Assembly (NCBI RefSeq): GCF_900102545.1
Contig: NZ_FNBN01000002.1
Coordinates: forward strand, 346,264-410,263
DNA length: 64,000 nt
Reading direction: 5' to 3'
Source of the DNA: Chitinophaga filiformis
GTDB taxonomy: Bacteria > Bacteroidota > Bacteroidia > Chitinophagales > Chitinophagaceae
Below, piece by piece: positions 17,012 to 26,307 of the stretch. The notes under the pieces are model-generated. The model was not told where the DNA came from, did no database searches, and was given only the letters and a program-made list of their open reading frames with translations. The stretch's first letter is position 1, and every line of letters begins with the position of its first letter. A program made the position numbers and the translations under genes.

Positions 17012-17890
17012 CTATATCTGCACCTCAAAGCAGCTATCCGTAGTAAGCTCTCCTCCTGTTACAGTCACCAGGCAGTTATATAGCTGACCAAATTCGCTAC
17101 TCTGTACAAAATCCTCAATCCTGCATGTAACCTCACCATTATTTAATTCCATACCTGTCTCTGGTTTTGTACCGTCCTGGAATTGCATTAGTGCTATAGT
17201 ATCGCCATCATCTTGCTGTATGGCAAGTACCAAAATCTCTCTACGGTTTTCGTAAGTATAAGCAATAATCCCTACAATATCTTCTCTTATCTCCATACTA
17301 GTTCCCGTCAATCCTTTCTTCATAGCCTGCAGCGTCTCCTGATTAACTGCCGCCCGAAGTAATAATTTTTCCACGCCACGGTGGAATTCCGTGAACCACC
17401 CCGGGTCTTTCCCCATTGAAAATATTTCGTCAATCACCCAGGTATATATATCCAGATCCGGCTCCGAAGTATCAAGTACCCGCTCAAACAACATTTGTGA
17501 AATAGAGATTTCATACTTGTTTGTTGTATTCTTGAAGAAGCCAACATAATAAGAAAGTAAAAACTCATCAATTGCTATAGGAACGACTAACTGCATTTCA
17601 GCTGGAATGTAATCCAGTATAAACAACATCTCCAGATCATCTATGCCAGCAGCCCTTTTTATATCTTCGAAATACAATCTTATCCAATCATGCTCAGGTT
17701 GTTGTGCAAGTTGCTCACAATATGACTTAGCACACAATTCACATAATTCGTGTGAAGTATCTGACCGTAATTGTTCAAAGAACTCGTCAGGCGTAATCTC
17801 ACCTCTCCAATACTTATCAGATAAGGCTTTTCCTTCAGCCGTCGCCTGTCTGAAACGGTGCAATAAAGTAGATTCTATTCTATCTGTCAT
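17012..17890 (-). CDS. Hypothetical protein, 292 aa
   Basis: ATG 17890. Cytoplasmic, acidic, mostly helical in the first 190 residues (LLHRFRQATAEGKALSDKYWRGEITPDEFFEQL), with a C-terminal strand-rich part (EIREDIVGIIAYTYENRREILVLAIQQDDG). No family recognised. It follows the membrane gene by 20 bp in the same direction and is likely the last gene of a three-gene operon. Its 3' end abuts an orphan AsmA-gene tail. Confidence 0.65.
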   Translation of the reverse strand: MTDRIESTLLHRFRQATAEGKALSDKYWRGEITPDEFFEQLRSDTSHELCELCAKSYCEQLAQQPEHDWIRLYFEDIKRAAGIDDLEMLFILDYIPAEMQLVVPIAIDEFLLSYYVGFFKNTTNKYEISISQMLFERVLDTSEPDLDIYTWVIDEIFSMGKDPGWFTEFHRGVEKLLLRAAVNQETLQAMKKGLTGTSMEIREDIVGIIAYTYENRREILVLAIQQDDGDTIALMQFQDGTKPETGMELNNGEVTCRIEDFVQSSEFGQLYNCLVTVTGGELTTDSCFEVQI

Positions 17891-17910
17891 TATCCATTAA
17901 CTTTACCCGC

Positions 17911-18450
17911 TCACTTTATCAACGTAATCGGATACACATAAGTCAGATACGCAATCAAAAACACTACCGACAAAAACAATATCGACAACCCTATCACCGC
18001 TGAATTAAACTTAATCCCGTCCTTCCCCAACGAAAACTCCGAATCAGTCACTTCAGGCTGGGGCGTAGCACCCGCGGCCTTGGAACTCATCCATTTCTGA
18101 ACGATCTTCTCCTGCAGCAGAAACTGTCTGTAAGACAAGACCAACCCAGCTCCCACAATAATGATCACAAGAAAGAAGATAATAATACCACTATAAAACT
18201 GCCAGGTGAATGCTCTTTTCTGGTGTTGCAGATCAAACTGATACTGCTGCAGACTTAATTTCGCCTGTTCCAGTTTAAAATAGGTGATCGCAGAAGAATC
18301 TTCGCTCGCTTCGGGAACAGTCACCGCCACCATTGCCATTGCACTATCAAAAGCTCTTTGCGTTTCGTCTTTCAGCTGGATCTGCGCAACTGCATTTGTC
18401 ATCATCATGACCAATACGATGAGCATGCCAATGAGCTTACATTTTTTCAT
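17911..18450 (-). CDS. Membrane protein with signal sequence and two later TM helices, 179 aa
   Basis: ATG 18450, overlapping the end of the upstream gene by 14 bp. N-terminal signal peptide (LIGMLIVLVMMMTNAVAQ), a periplasmic helical segment (residues ~25-80), a TM helix near 85-108 (FYSGIIIFFLVIIIVGAGLVL), a short cytoplasmic loop and a final TM helix near 152-174. No known family. The overlap with the coiled-coil periplasmic partner suggests that the two act together. Confidence 0.7.
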   Translation of the reverse strand: MKKCKLIGMLIVLVMMMTNAVAQIQLKDETQRAFDSAMAMVAVTVPEASEDSSAITYFKLEQAKLSLQQYQFDLQHQKRAFTWQFYSGIIIFFLVIIIVGAGLVLSYRQFLLQEKIVQKWMSSKAAGATPQPEVTDSEFSLGKDGIKFNSAVIGLSILFLSVVFLIAYLTYVYPITLIK

Positions 18451-19237
18451 ATTGTTTCTTTAAATACAGAATATAGGAATAACGGATCTTAAGCAACCGG
18501 TTGATATCATTATTAGGCACTTCTTTCTTTTCCAGTGATTGGTAAGTAAGAAAAGAATACCTTTCAAAAGGCTCCTTACCAGATATCGTCATAATAAAAT
18601 TCAACAGCTGTTCTGCCTTCTTTTGTTTCTCTGCCAGGGGTATTACTTTGCTGCTCAACTGCGGAAATTCTATTCTCCTTACACCCACCGGATTAACCTG
18701 ATGAATAACCCTTACGGTATCTTCCAATACTAATTTTTGCCGGATGATTAGCAGAGAAGTAGCCGGGTAGGTAGACATAAATGCCTTTCTTTCAATAGCT
18801 CTGAACAGTCTGTATTTCAAAGACTTTTTATCTACGTAGCTCTCGTTCAGATAAAAAGAATCACTCCGGATATATAGACGCTCCAATTCCCCCTTTGCGG
18901 TAGAATCTATGGCCAGTATCTCCCCGAAACGCTTATAAATACCGGCATCTTTTGCATTTTTAGCTGTTTCGATTGTATACAACAGCTGGTATAGCTTTAT
19001 TTCATAATAGGGGTCATCTATTACCGGCAACACATTATGCTGATAGCTGTACAACTGCCTGCTCAGGGAATCTACCGCTTGACGCAGCTGCTCATTCTCC
19101 TGGATAAGTTCTTCCTCCACATCTATTTTAAGTATTGCGCCTGATAAACTATCAGCGGAGATCATCTCCTGCGCGCTAACCGTAGCAAAAGACAGACAGA
19201 GTAACAGGCCGCATAAGGATAAATACCGGAACTTCAT
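18437..19237 (-). CDS. Periplasmic protein with coiled-coil segment, 266 aa
   Basis: ATG 19237, signal peptide MKFRYLSLCGLLLCLSFATVSAQ. Residues about 38-66 (VEEELIQENEQLRQAVDSLSRQLYSYQ) form a coiled coil; the rest is helical and polar, ending in a basic stretch RLLKIRYSYILYLKKQYEKM. No catalytic motif. First gene of a probable operon with the membrane protein and the 292-aa protein. Function unknown. Confidence 0.7.
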   Translation of the reverse strand: MKFRYLSLCGLLLCLSFATVSAQEMISADSLSGAILKIDVEEELIQENEQLRQAVDSLSRQLYSYQHNVLPVIDDPYYEIKLYQLLYTIETAKNAKDAGIYKRFGEILAIDSTAKGELERLYIRSDSFYLNESYVDKKSLKYRLFRAIERKAFMSTYPATSLLIIRQKLVLEDTVRVIHQVNPVGVRRIEFPQLSSKVIPLAEKQKKAEQLLNFIMTISGKEPFERYSFLTYQSLEKKEVPNNDINRLLKIRYSYILYLKKQYEKM

Positions 19238-19322
19238 CGATAAGGATTATCCCATAAATATAATAATATCATAAAATATCAGATACCCACTGGGCCAAAT
19301 ACAGGTAGAAACACCCATATGA

Positions 19323-22300
19323 TCAATCTGCAGCTTCCTTATCCAGCGAATCCTTATCACTTCCTCTTTTCAGCTTCACATGCGGATTCGTCTGCGTTCC
19401 CGTAACATTGAAAGGTATTCCCCAGATGCCCAGCGGAGGCAAGCCTATACGTCCTTTCAGGTTCAATCTCCCGTTAAAGCTAACCTGGCCTTCGAAACGG
19501 GGACGGAAACCAGCTATTCGCATCTTTGTCCGCTCAATAGTGATGATATTATTGCCGATGGAAGATCTGATCTCAACCTCAGACAGGTTTGGATCTTTGA
19601 TATTCCTTTTTGTGCTATTGCTCACTGCATTGAACAGTTTGAAACCTTTCAGCTTTATCTTCTTCAATGACAGTACCCCCTCTCCTTTCAGGGACGGATA
19701 TACCAGCTGCATATTCTCCCTGAACCTGCCACTGATATGATAATCCAGTCCTACAATACCGCTGGCGGAAGAAGCAGAAGACACCATATCATGAAACAGC
19801 GGGATCTCCTTATAAGCACGTTTAATATCAAACTCCCGTGCATTGATATGATAATCAAAAGCAGCACTTTCGCTATTCAGGCTATTATACTGTGCCTCCA
19901 TTTCAACCGGCGCTCCTATGATATTAAACCCGGTATTACTCATCTGCAAACTGCCGTTATCCACCTGTAGCTGACCATGGAAACGTTGTACATCTATCCC
20001 CCGGAAACTAGCCTTATCTGCAGAAGCATTCAGGGTGAGAGACAGATTATCCGGTATGACCACTACACCCGAAGATCCCGGTTCATCTGCTGAATAAGGA
20101 TCGCTGTTGTATGCCATCAGCTCATCCACCAGGATATAACTGCTCTTCAGGTTAAAGGCTCCCTGAAGGCGTTGATGCGGCTGAGTGGCATAAGCAATCA
20201 GGTTGTATAAATGACCATCCAGGCGGAGGTCTGATTTACCATAATGTGCTTCAAATTTGTCAAACCACATCTTATCTTCTTCAAAACGGAAAACGCCGTT
20301 GTTGATATAAAAAGGCAGCGGGAATCTGGCAGCTTTCAACGATACATCCTTCACTGTCAGCGTTCCTTTGTTTAATAGTCTGTCGTACTGACTGTTCATC
20401 GCATCACTCTTCGTGCCCTGCAGGGTCAGGTCTGCTTTGATGTAACCTTTGGCGTCATATCCTTCCCGGCCCAGTACCTGGTAGATCTTTCCAAGATCGA
20501 TGATGCCATTGGCCAGGATATTATAATGCAGATCATCAAAATTATTCAGCGCCGCTTTGAGCGTAAAGGTCTGACCCTCAAATTGGAAGGATATCGGTTT
20601 GATGTCGATCTTCAATGCCTGCAAACTACCGGCTGTATCTGTCAGCGTAGCGTTGACATTGATCTTCTCAACCGGATGTTTGTAATACTTCGTGTGTACC
20701 GCTCCGTTGTCCATGTTCAGGGAAGCAGTGGTTACCGGGAATAAATTTCTTGCCGGCTGATAAATACCTTTACTTAAGATATTGATGTTCAGGTCCCCAC
20801 TCAGGTCCACACCATCAATCGGATAAAACTTCTCCACATCAGCCATGTGTAACAGTCCTTTCAGACTCGCATCCACCAGCGGCTCCTGTGCATTCGTCAG
20901 ATGAAAGTATCCTTTGATATAGTTACCTAATACCTCTGCATTGATCTTACTCACGTTCACATGTACATTGGCATAGTTGTTATCCGGACAAGCCGCCTGC
21001 ACATCAAACCCGATATGCCGGATAGGTTCCCGTACATCTCTGAATTTGAGATAACCGTCACTGAGCGTAGCTTTGAAGTCAAATACAGGGATACTGCTGA
21101 TGATCCGGTCCGACTCTTGTCCGGGACCGTTGTTAACCGTATATTGTATGTACCTGCCATCCGCCTGAAGGTTCGCCTGAAAACGGCCTTTCAGGTCAAA
21201 AGCATCCCATCCCATTGCCTTTCCCCATTTCTCCATATCCAGGTCAGCGCTCATCTTTGCATGGATGTCAGGCTTAGTCAGTCCTACCACTTTAATATCT
21301 GAGCTGAAATACCCTTTATCCAGTTTAAAAAAGGCCGAATCAACATTTATAGTAAACTTCTCAGGATTCATCTCCGGCAGCCAGGCCCCGAAATCCAGGC
21401 GCAGGTTTTCAATAGCATAAGGTGCTCCTGAACTGGATATTTCTCCGTCCCTCACCTTCATACTGAATGCGAGATCAGGCATCTTGTTAGTCTTCGCAAT
21501 ATACTTACCTGTTAATGAGGCGTTTACCTCAGCAAAGCCCTTTATATCAGTATGCTCCCTCCAGGAAGTATATTTCGACGGCAATGCACTGAAAAGTGCT
21601 TCCAGGGTAGATTCACCTGAAGAGAGTTTAAAATCCATCTTATACCCGTTCTTCAGGAAACTGAATGCGCCATTCAGTTTCATCGGCAGCTGGTTAATCT
21701 TCAAGTCATTCCGTTCAAAAATGAAATTCAGTGATTTGGTATTGATGCGGGTGATCAGCTTACCATCCAGTTTCTTGGACTGTATGCAGGGTACTCCGCC
21801 ATAAGCCAGGTCGAAGGAGGCAATGTCGATATGCGAATACAGGTCGAACTGCGATTGATCCAGGTCTCCCTTACCGGTATAATTCACTTCCCGGGCCCGT
21901 ATCTGCAGGGTCAGGGATTTATCATTGTAGATGATCTTACAGTGCTCCAGCTGTATCTTTTCTATTTTCAGCGATACACTGCCACTGTCAGCCGACTTAC
22001 GCGAAGGCGTAGCTGGCTGATATACGTTATAATTCGGGCGTCCCTCGGTATCTACCTGTACATGGATATTTCCCTTTGTGAGATAGATCTTGTCCACCCG
22101 GGTAGCTTTAGAAAAGATACTTCCCAGGTTGACACCTAACGCTATTTCATCTGCAGATACCAGGGTATCCTGCTCGAAAGGAGCAGATCCTTTCAGACTG
22201 AAATCGTACAGTGTCAGGGTGAGTGTAGGGAAATGATTAAAGAAGGATAATCTCGCTTTTGAAAAATTGATCTCGCCAGTGATATTATGGTTAGCCCAGG

Positions 22301-22433
22301 ATTTTATTCTGTTTGACACAGCCGCGGGAAAAAGGAGCGGCAGCAGAAAAAGTATCAGTATCATTCCCCCGGCAGTTATTGAAACGATTTTCAATGTCCG
22401 CCATGCGTTTCTCTTCATAGTTGCACCAAGCAT
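19323..22433 (-). CDS. AsmA family protein, 1036 aa
   Basis: Starts at ATG 22433; ATG 22418 (MKRNAWRTLKIV) is an alternative. A single N-terminal TM helix (residues ~15-36) is followed by the AsmA opening, FSKARLSFFNHFPTLTLTLYDFSLKG, and a long periplasmic beta-rich body. The C-terminal section (GVVGLDYHISGRFRENMQLVYPSLKGEGVLSLKKIKLKGF..., then FNGRLNLKGRIGLPPLGIWGIPFNVTGTQTNPHVKL) is the AsmA-like C-domain. Proteins of this superfamily form hydrophobic bridges thought to move phospholipids between inner and outer membranes. A promoter of the Bacteroidota type lies just upstream. Confidence 0.9.
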   Translation of the reverse strand: MLGATMKRNAWRTLKIVSITAGGMILILFLLPLLFPAAVSNRIKSWANHNITGEINFSKARLSFFNHFPTLTLTLYDFSLKGSAPFEQDTLVSADEIALGVNLGSIFSKATRVDKIYLTKGNIHVQVDTEGRPNYNVYQPATPSRKSADSGSVSLKIEKIQLEHCKIIYNDKSLTLQIRAREVNYTGKGDLDQSQFDLYSHIDIASFDLAYGGVPCIQSKKLDGKLITRINTKSLNFIFERNDLKINQLPMKLNGAFSFLKNGYKMDFKLSSGESTLEALFSALPSKYTSWREHTDIKGFAEVNASLTGKYIAKTNKMPDLAFSMKVRDGEISSSGAPYAIENLRLDFGAWLPEMNPEKFTINVDSAFFKLDKGYFSSDIKVVGLTKPDIHAKMSADLDMEKWGKAMGWDAFDLKGRFQANLQADGRYIQYTVNNGPGQESDRIISSIPVFDFKATLSDGYLKFRDVREPIRHIGFDVQAACPDNNYANVHVNVSKINAEVLGNYIKGYFHLTNAQEPLVDASLKGLLHMADVEKFYPIDGVDLSGDLNINILSKGIYQPARNLFPVTTASLNMDNGAVHTKYYKHPVEKINVNATLTDTAGSLQALKIDIKPISFQFEGQTFTLKAALNNFDDLHYNILANGIIDLGKIYQVLGREGYDAKGYIKADLTLQGTKSDAMNSQYDRLLNKGTLTVKDVSLKAARFPLPFYINNGVFRFEEDKMWFDKFEAHYGKSDLRLDGHLYNLIAYATQPHQRLQGAFNLKSSYILVDELMAYNSDPYSADEPGSSGVVVIPDNLSLTLNASADKASFRGIDVQRFHGQLQVDNGSLQMSNTGFNIIGAPVEMEAQYNSLNSESAAFDYHINAREFDIKRAYKEIPLFHDMVSSASSASGIVGLDYHISGRFRENMQLVYPSLKGEGVLSLKKIKLKGFKLFNAVSNSTKRNIKDPNLSEVEIRSSIGNNIITIERTKMRIAGFRPRFEGQVSFNGRLNLKGRIGLPPLGIWGIPFNVTGTQTNPHVKLKRGSDKDSLDKEAAD

Positions 22434-22465
22434 AAGGTATAGGATCAGTTATTTGCATTCCACTA

Positions 22466-22500
22466 GCGGCGCAAAGATAGAAAATCTACAGATGTCTAAA
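22466..22500 (-). promoter_or_regulatory. Probable promoter of the AsmA gene
   Basis: On the minus strand TATCTTTG (22479-22472) followed by CGCCGC matches the Bacteroidota -7 element TAnnTTTG. The -33 position is T-rich but without a perfect TTG. It is 39 bp upstream of ATG 22433. Confidence 0.5.
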
Positions 22501-22529
22501 AAATAACATGCGAAGGATATGTAGTATAA

Positions 22530-25500
22530 TTACTCCTTTCTGAAGGGTGTATTGAGTGGAGAACTGGCATTGACGGCATAACCATCCCTGCTGACCATCA
22601 GATATAGCCTGTACAATTCAGGCGAATCAGGCATCCTTACATGAATGCCCGGTCCTGTACCCAGGCGACGCATATAAATGGCATTCCCCCAGCCATCAGT
22701 TTTATACAGGAACCATTCGAAATGCAGTTGCTGGTTAAGAGGATCCCGCAGGTTCCACCTACCATTGTTATAGACCAATGCATGATAGGACAAGACCTTT
22801 CCCGGTTCGGTTATTTCGGCAGGACGCAGAATCTTCACTGGTGGCAGCCGGGGAGCATCAGTTTTTATATGCCAGTAGTCCGCTAGTCGCGAATAAGCTG
22901 GTTTATAGTGCCGCTGGTGATCCAGCAGCCCGCTGAAAGTAATGGCATTCCTGGTTTGGATATCCTGCCAGGAGCTGATGAAGAGCGGTTTCTTCGTACC
23001 GGTAGCAATGTATTGATCTGCACTGACTCCACTGAGAAACCAGGGAACCTTTGTTTCCGGCAAGGTGATCCTAGTGGTATCGCCCGGAGTAGCCAGTCCC
23101 AGACTGGATATTTCAGGTATGGCCGAGGCAAAGGTCTGCAGTGTGGCAGTCACCTGTTCGTCCATCGGCACATCCAGCGTTACAGGTCTTTCCGGATCCA
23201 CGGCTTTAATCTGTCGCACCAGTTCGCGCAGCCAGTGAAGATACTCATCCTCATGGCGTAATAACGAGGGCTTTGCATACATCTGCTGCAGCCGGCGCCA
23301 GGCATTGTTGGAAAGATGCCAGCCGATAATGCTTTTGTCATCCTTTCTTTTCTTTATTGTAGCGATCACCTCTGACATAAAATCTTCCCGGCGCTGTTCA
23401 TTCGAAATATCACGGTCCAGATCAGGCATCCAAAAAGCGTACTGAATCTTTATGCCTGTTTCATTCGCCACGGCAAGGATATTATGATCATAAACGCCCG
23501 GACCATACCTCCTGACAGTGTTAATACCCAGTCGCTGCATATCTTTCAGGTCTCTCAGCACCTCCCTGCGGGTTAAGGTATGCCGGCTCCTGAACCAGGG
23601 GATGGCTTTAGCATAAATAACGCCCCTGATCGTATCCATCAGCCGCCCACTATCAGAAATGGCAGGAACAGCGGCAAGCGCCGGCAGCGGACAGGCGATA
23701 TCATTGTCATTCTTCTGCAGCCTGTTCAGGTCTTGCAGGGAAGCCAGGGGCGCTGATAGTTTCCAGTCCAATGCCCCGCTGTCTTTTCTACTGACAATAT
23801 TCAGATCATAACTACTGTTAAACAATACAGCGGCTTTTATCTCCGGGAAACGACCACCCATATCTGCAAAGGCATCCTGTAGCCAGTGTTGCTGATTACC
23901 TTCTTTTTTCAATGATCCCAGTTCTGCTACCATAACGGGTAAACCGGCACGAAAGAGGTCTTTCCTATGATAAGGGGTATACAACTGATTGAAAGTATAC
24001 CATTTCCCGTCCGGATGAGAACTGCCATAATTCAGTATGGTTACACCCAGCCAGTCTACATAACCATTACCGGGGAAGTATTGCCCGACAGCCTCCGGTT
24101 TCCATGGATTCCATACCCATATCGCATTGCGGGCCCCTGCACGGTTAAAGTAATCATGCACATATCTCCAGGCCTGTATATACTCTTCCGGAGTATTCAA
24201 GCCCGTACCTGACCAGGGATAAGCCGGATTATCAGGCTCGTGACCGAACCGGATGAAAACAGGTCGCTCCAGCTTCCTTACCTGCTCCGCAAACTTTTGC
24301 AGGTAACCGTCAAAGTACCCCTGGCTGATATGCAGCATCATTTTCCGCTCCTTCATCAGGGAAGTATCTTTACGGGAAACATGGAACAATCCGGCCCAGG
24401 GCTCCCAGGTGATCATCGGAATGGCATCTGTCTGATATATTGCATGCATCAGGGAGTCTGGCAGGAAGCAACGGGACTCATCCCCCCAGGGAATGTAACA
24501 GGATACGATGTCAAAACGGGCGTCCGTCATCTGGTTGTAGCGGCCAACTTCCTGCATGGATGTCAACCCGGAAGTATTGACAGGACTGAAAATACCTGTT
24601 AAAAAGACGGGTTCTATGGTAACCGGCCGGCCCGCATAGCTGGCTGGCGGTCTGGTATCCTCATAAATAAACCAGGCAGTGAAGCCGCACACCAGCAATG
24701 TCAGGAGAAGCGCCGTCTTCCTTATTAGCACATACCCGCTGTGACGTAACTTCCATAACCCTACTTTACCGGCATAATAGTAGTGGTAGAGGAATTCCGT
24801 AAAAGTAACAGGTAAGGCCGTCGTCATGCGTCCTTTCCAGACACCGGCCACTATATTGAACAGCATGATCAGGCAGTTCAGAAAAGCGATAGCCGCCATT
24901 ACACCTGAAAAAGGATTCCAGTCCCGCCATAACCCGTAGATAATCGCCGCTGCAGAAATTAATAAAACAGCGGCATTGGGTATAAACAGTTTCCAGCTGG
25001 CGCTGTCTTTATCGTCTTTGGGCGTAGGGATGTAAGGCACCTTTTTACGGATCACTGTATATACCAATCCAAGTATATAGATCCACCAGGTGCCTATTAA
25101 TAACAAGCCTCCTACCATATGGAATCCGCTTTCATCTTCCGCCATGACCCATCGTTGTACGAAATGCCGGATCAACAAGGTAACACAGACAAAAGGTAAA
25201 CCCAGTATACCGAATGAAAGCAGATCCAGTTGAAACGGTATTACCCCAAGGCATAACGACAATACGGGAACCAGGAAGTTGATCAGAAAAATGACACCCG
25301 CAAAGTAGTGAAACGGCAGTATGCCGTAATGGAGTTTCTGCCGCCAGGTAAATTTCCGGAACAGTTTCGGATAGGTGGTCACCAGTAGCTCAAAGGTCCC
25401 TCTCGACCATTTCAACTGTTGTTTATAATAGGCGGATAACGTGGAAGGTACCAGTCCCAGGGTCAGTACTTCCGGTACATACACCGATTTCCAACCTTTT

Positions 25501-26306
25501 GCATGGAGCTGCATAGCGGTATGCATATCCTCCGCCAGTCCGGCGGCATGCCCGCCAATACTATCCAGGGCACTTCTCCGGAAGGTACAGTTAGCGCCAA
25601 TAGCCTGCACAGTACCGTATTTGTGCATGGTCATCATCATCGGACCATAAAACTGGAAGGTTTGCTGCGCAGCGCCTTTGGCGATGATACTGTCGCCAAC
25701 ATTACTGTATGCCTGCACAATCTGTACAAATCCTATCTGCGGATCATCAAAAAAAGGTACTACCCTCTCCAGGAAATCAGGCGTAGGTACATGATCGGGG
25801 TCCATTACCACACAGAGCTCCCCGGTGGCATATTGTAAGGCATTATTGATATTACCGGCTTTGGCATCTATACGGTTATTCCGTGTAACATGACGTACTC
25901 CTAAACGCTGACAGGTTTCTTTCAGAAAAGGATCGTTCGCTTCATCACAGAGATAGCTGGTATGCGGATAGGTGATCGCCTGCATGGCAGTAAGCGTCTT
26001 AATGATCATTTCATAAGGCTCTCCGGCGCAGAATGTCGTGAGCACATCTACAGTAGGCTGTGATGTGGAGACAGGTCTTTCAGGAACGGTAATATAGAAG
26101 TAATGATACCACTCATGCAGTATTTTCAGACAGGAAAAGAGGATCGCTATCATCAACAACCAGTACAGGGGGCGGTTACCCATATTGGCAATGTTGAAAA
26201 CGCAGAACAGCAATAAGCATAGACTGATCACCCCGGTGATGATCATAAACCGGAGAATGAATAACTCTTTCTTTGAAGGCGGAGAAACGCGCTTGCGTGT
26301 TGCCAT
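22530..26306 (-). CDS. Membrane GT2 synthase fused to GH26 and a decayed GH2-like domain, 1258 aa
   Basis: Two N-terminal TM helices (~17-66), then a processive GT2 domain (~85-340) with DEANDP, DAKAGNIN, DPDHVP, GLAEDMHT and QQLKWSRG, the D-DxD-(E)D-QxxRW set of cellulose/mannan-type synthases, followed by about five TM helices to ~540. Residues ~560-870 form a GH26-like mannanase domain: acid/base Glu in RFGHEPDNPAYPW (~687) and nucleophile in MVAELGS (~792). Residues ~885-1170 resemble the GH2-like TIM barrel encoded next door, but HLSNNAW replaces LGNE and FISSWQD replaces ITEWG, so both catalytic acids seem lost. Likely makes and trims an exopolysaccharide at the inner membrane. The start is 1 bp after the upstream gene. 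Confidence 0.85.
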   Translation of the reverse strand: MATRKRVSPPSKKELFILRFMIITGVISLCLLLFCVFNIANMGNRPLYWLLMIAILFSCLKILHEWYHYFYITVPERPVSTSQPTVDVLTTFCAGEPYEMIIKTLTAMQAITYPHTSYLCDEANDPFLKETCQRLGVRHVTRNNRIDAKAGNINNALQYATGELCVVMDPDHVPTPDFLERVVPFFDDPQIGFVQIVQAYSNVGDSIIAKGAAQQTFQFYGPMMMTMHKYGTVQAIGANCTFRRSALDSIGGHAAGLAEDMHTAMQLHAKGWKSVYVPEVLTLGLVPSTLSAYYKQQLKWSRGTFELLVTTYPKLFRKFTWRQKLHYGILPFHYFAGVIFLINFLVPVLSLCLGVIPFQLDLLSFGILGLPFVCVTLLIRHFVQRWVMAEDESGFHMVGGLLLIGTWWIYILGLVYTVIRKKVPYIPTPKDDKDSASWKLFIPNAAVLLISAAAIIYGLWRDWNPFSGVMAAIAFLNCLIMLFNIVAGVWKGRMTTALPVTFTEFLYHYYYAGKVGLWKLRHSGYVLIRKTALLLTLLVCGFTAWFIYEDTRPPASYAGRPVTIEPVFLTGIFSPVNTSGLTSMQEVGRYNQMTDARFDIVSCYIPWGDESRCFLPDSLMHAIYQTDAIPMITWEPWAGLFHVSRKDTSLMKERKMMLHISQGYFDGYLQKFAEQVRKLERPVFIRFGHEPDNPAYPWSGTGLNTPEEYIQAWRYVHDYFNRAGARNAIWVWNPWKPEAVGQYFPGNGYVDWLGVTILNYGSSHPDGKWYTFNQLYTPYHRKDLFRAGLPVMVAELGSLKKEGNQQHWLQDAFADMGGRFPEIKAAVLFNSSYDLNIVSRKDSGALDWKLSAPLASLQDLNRLQKNDNDIACPLPALAAVPAISDSGRLMDTIRGVIYAKAIPWFRSRHTLTRREVLRDLKDMQRLGINTVRRYGPGVYDHNILAVANETGIKIQYAFWMPDLDRDISNEQRREDFMSEVIATIKKRKDDKSIIGWHLSNNAWRRLQQMYAKPSLLRHEDEYLHWLRELVRQIKAVDPERPVTLDVPMDEQVTATLQTFASAIPEISSLGLATPGDTTRITLPETKVPWFLSGVSADQYIATGTKKPLFISSWQDIQTRNAITFSGLLDHQRHYKPAYSRLADYWHIKTDAPRLPPVKILRPAEITEPGKVLSYHALVYNNGRWNLRDPLNQQLHFEWFLYKTDGWGNAIYMRRLGTGPGIHVRMPDSPELYRLYLMVSRDGYAVNASSPLNTPFRKE

Positions 26307-26307
26307 A

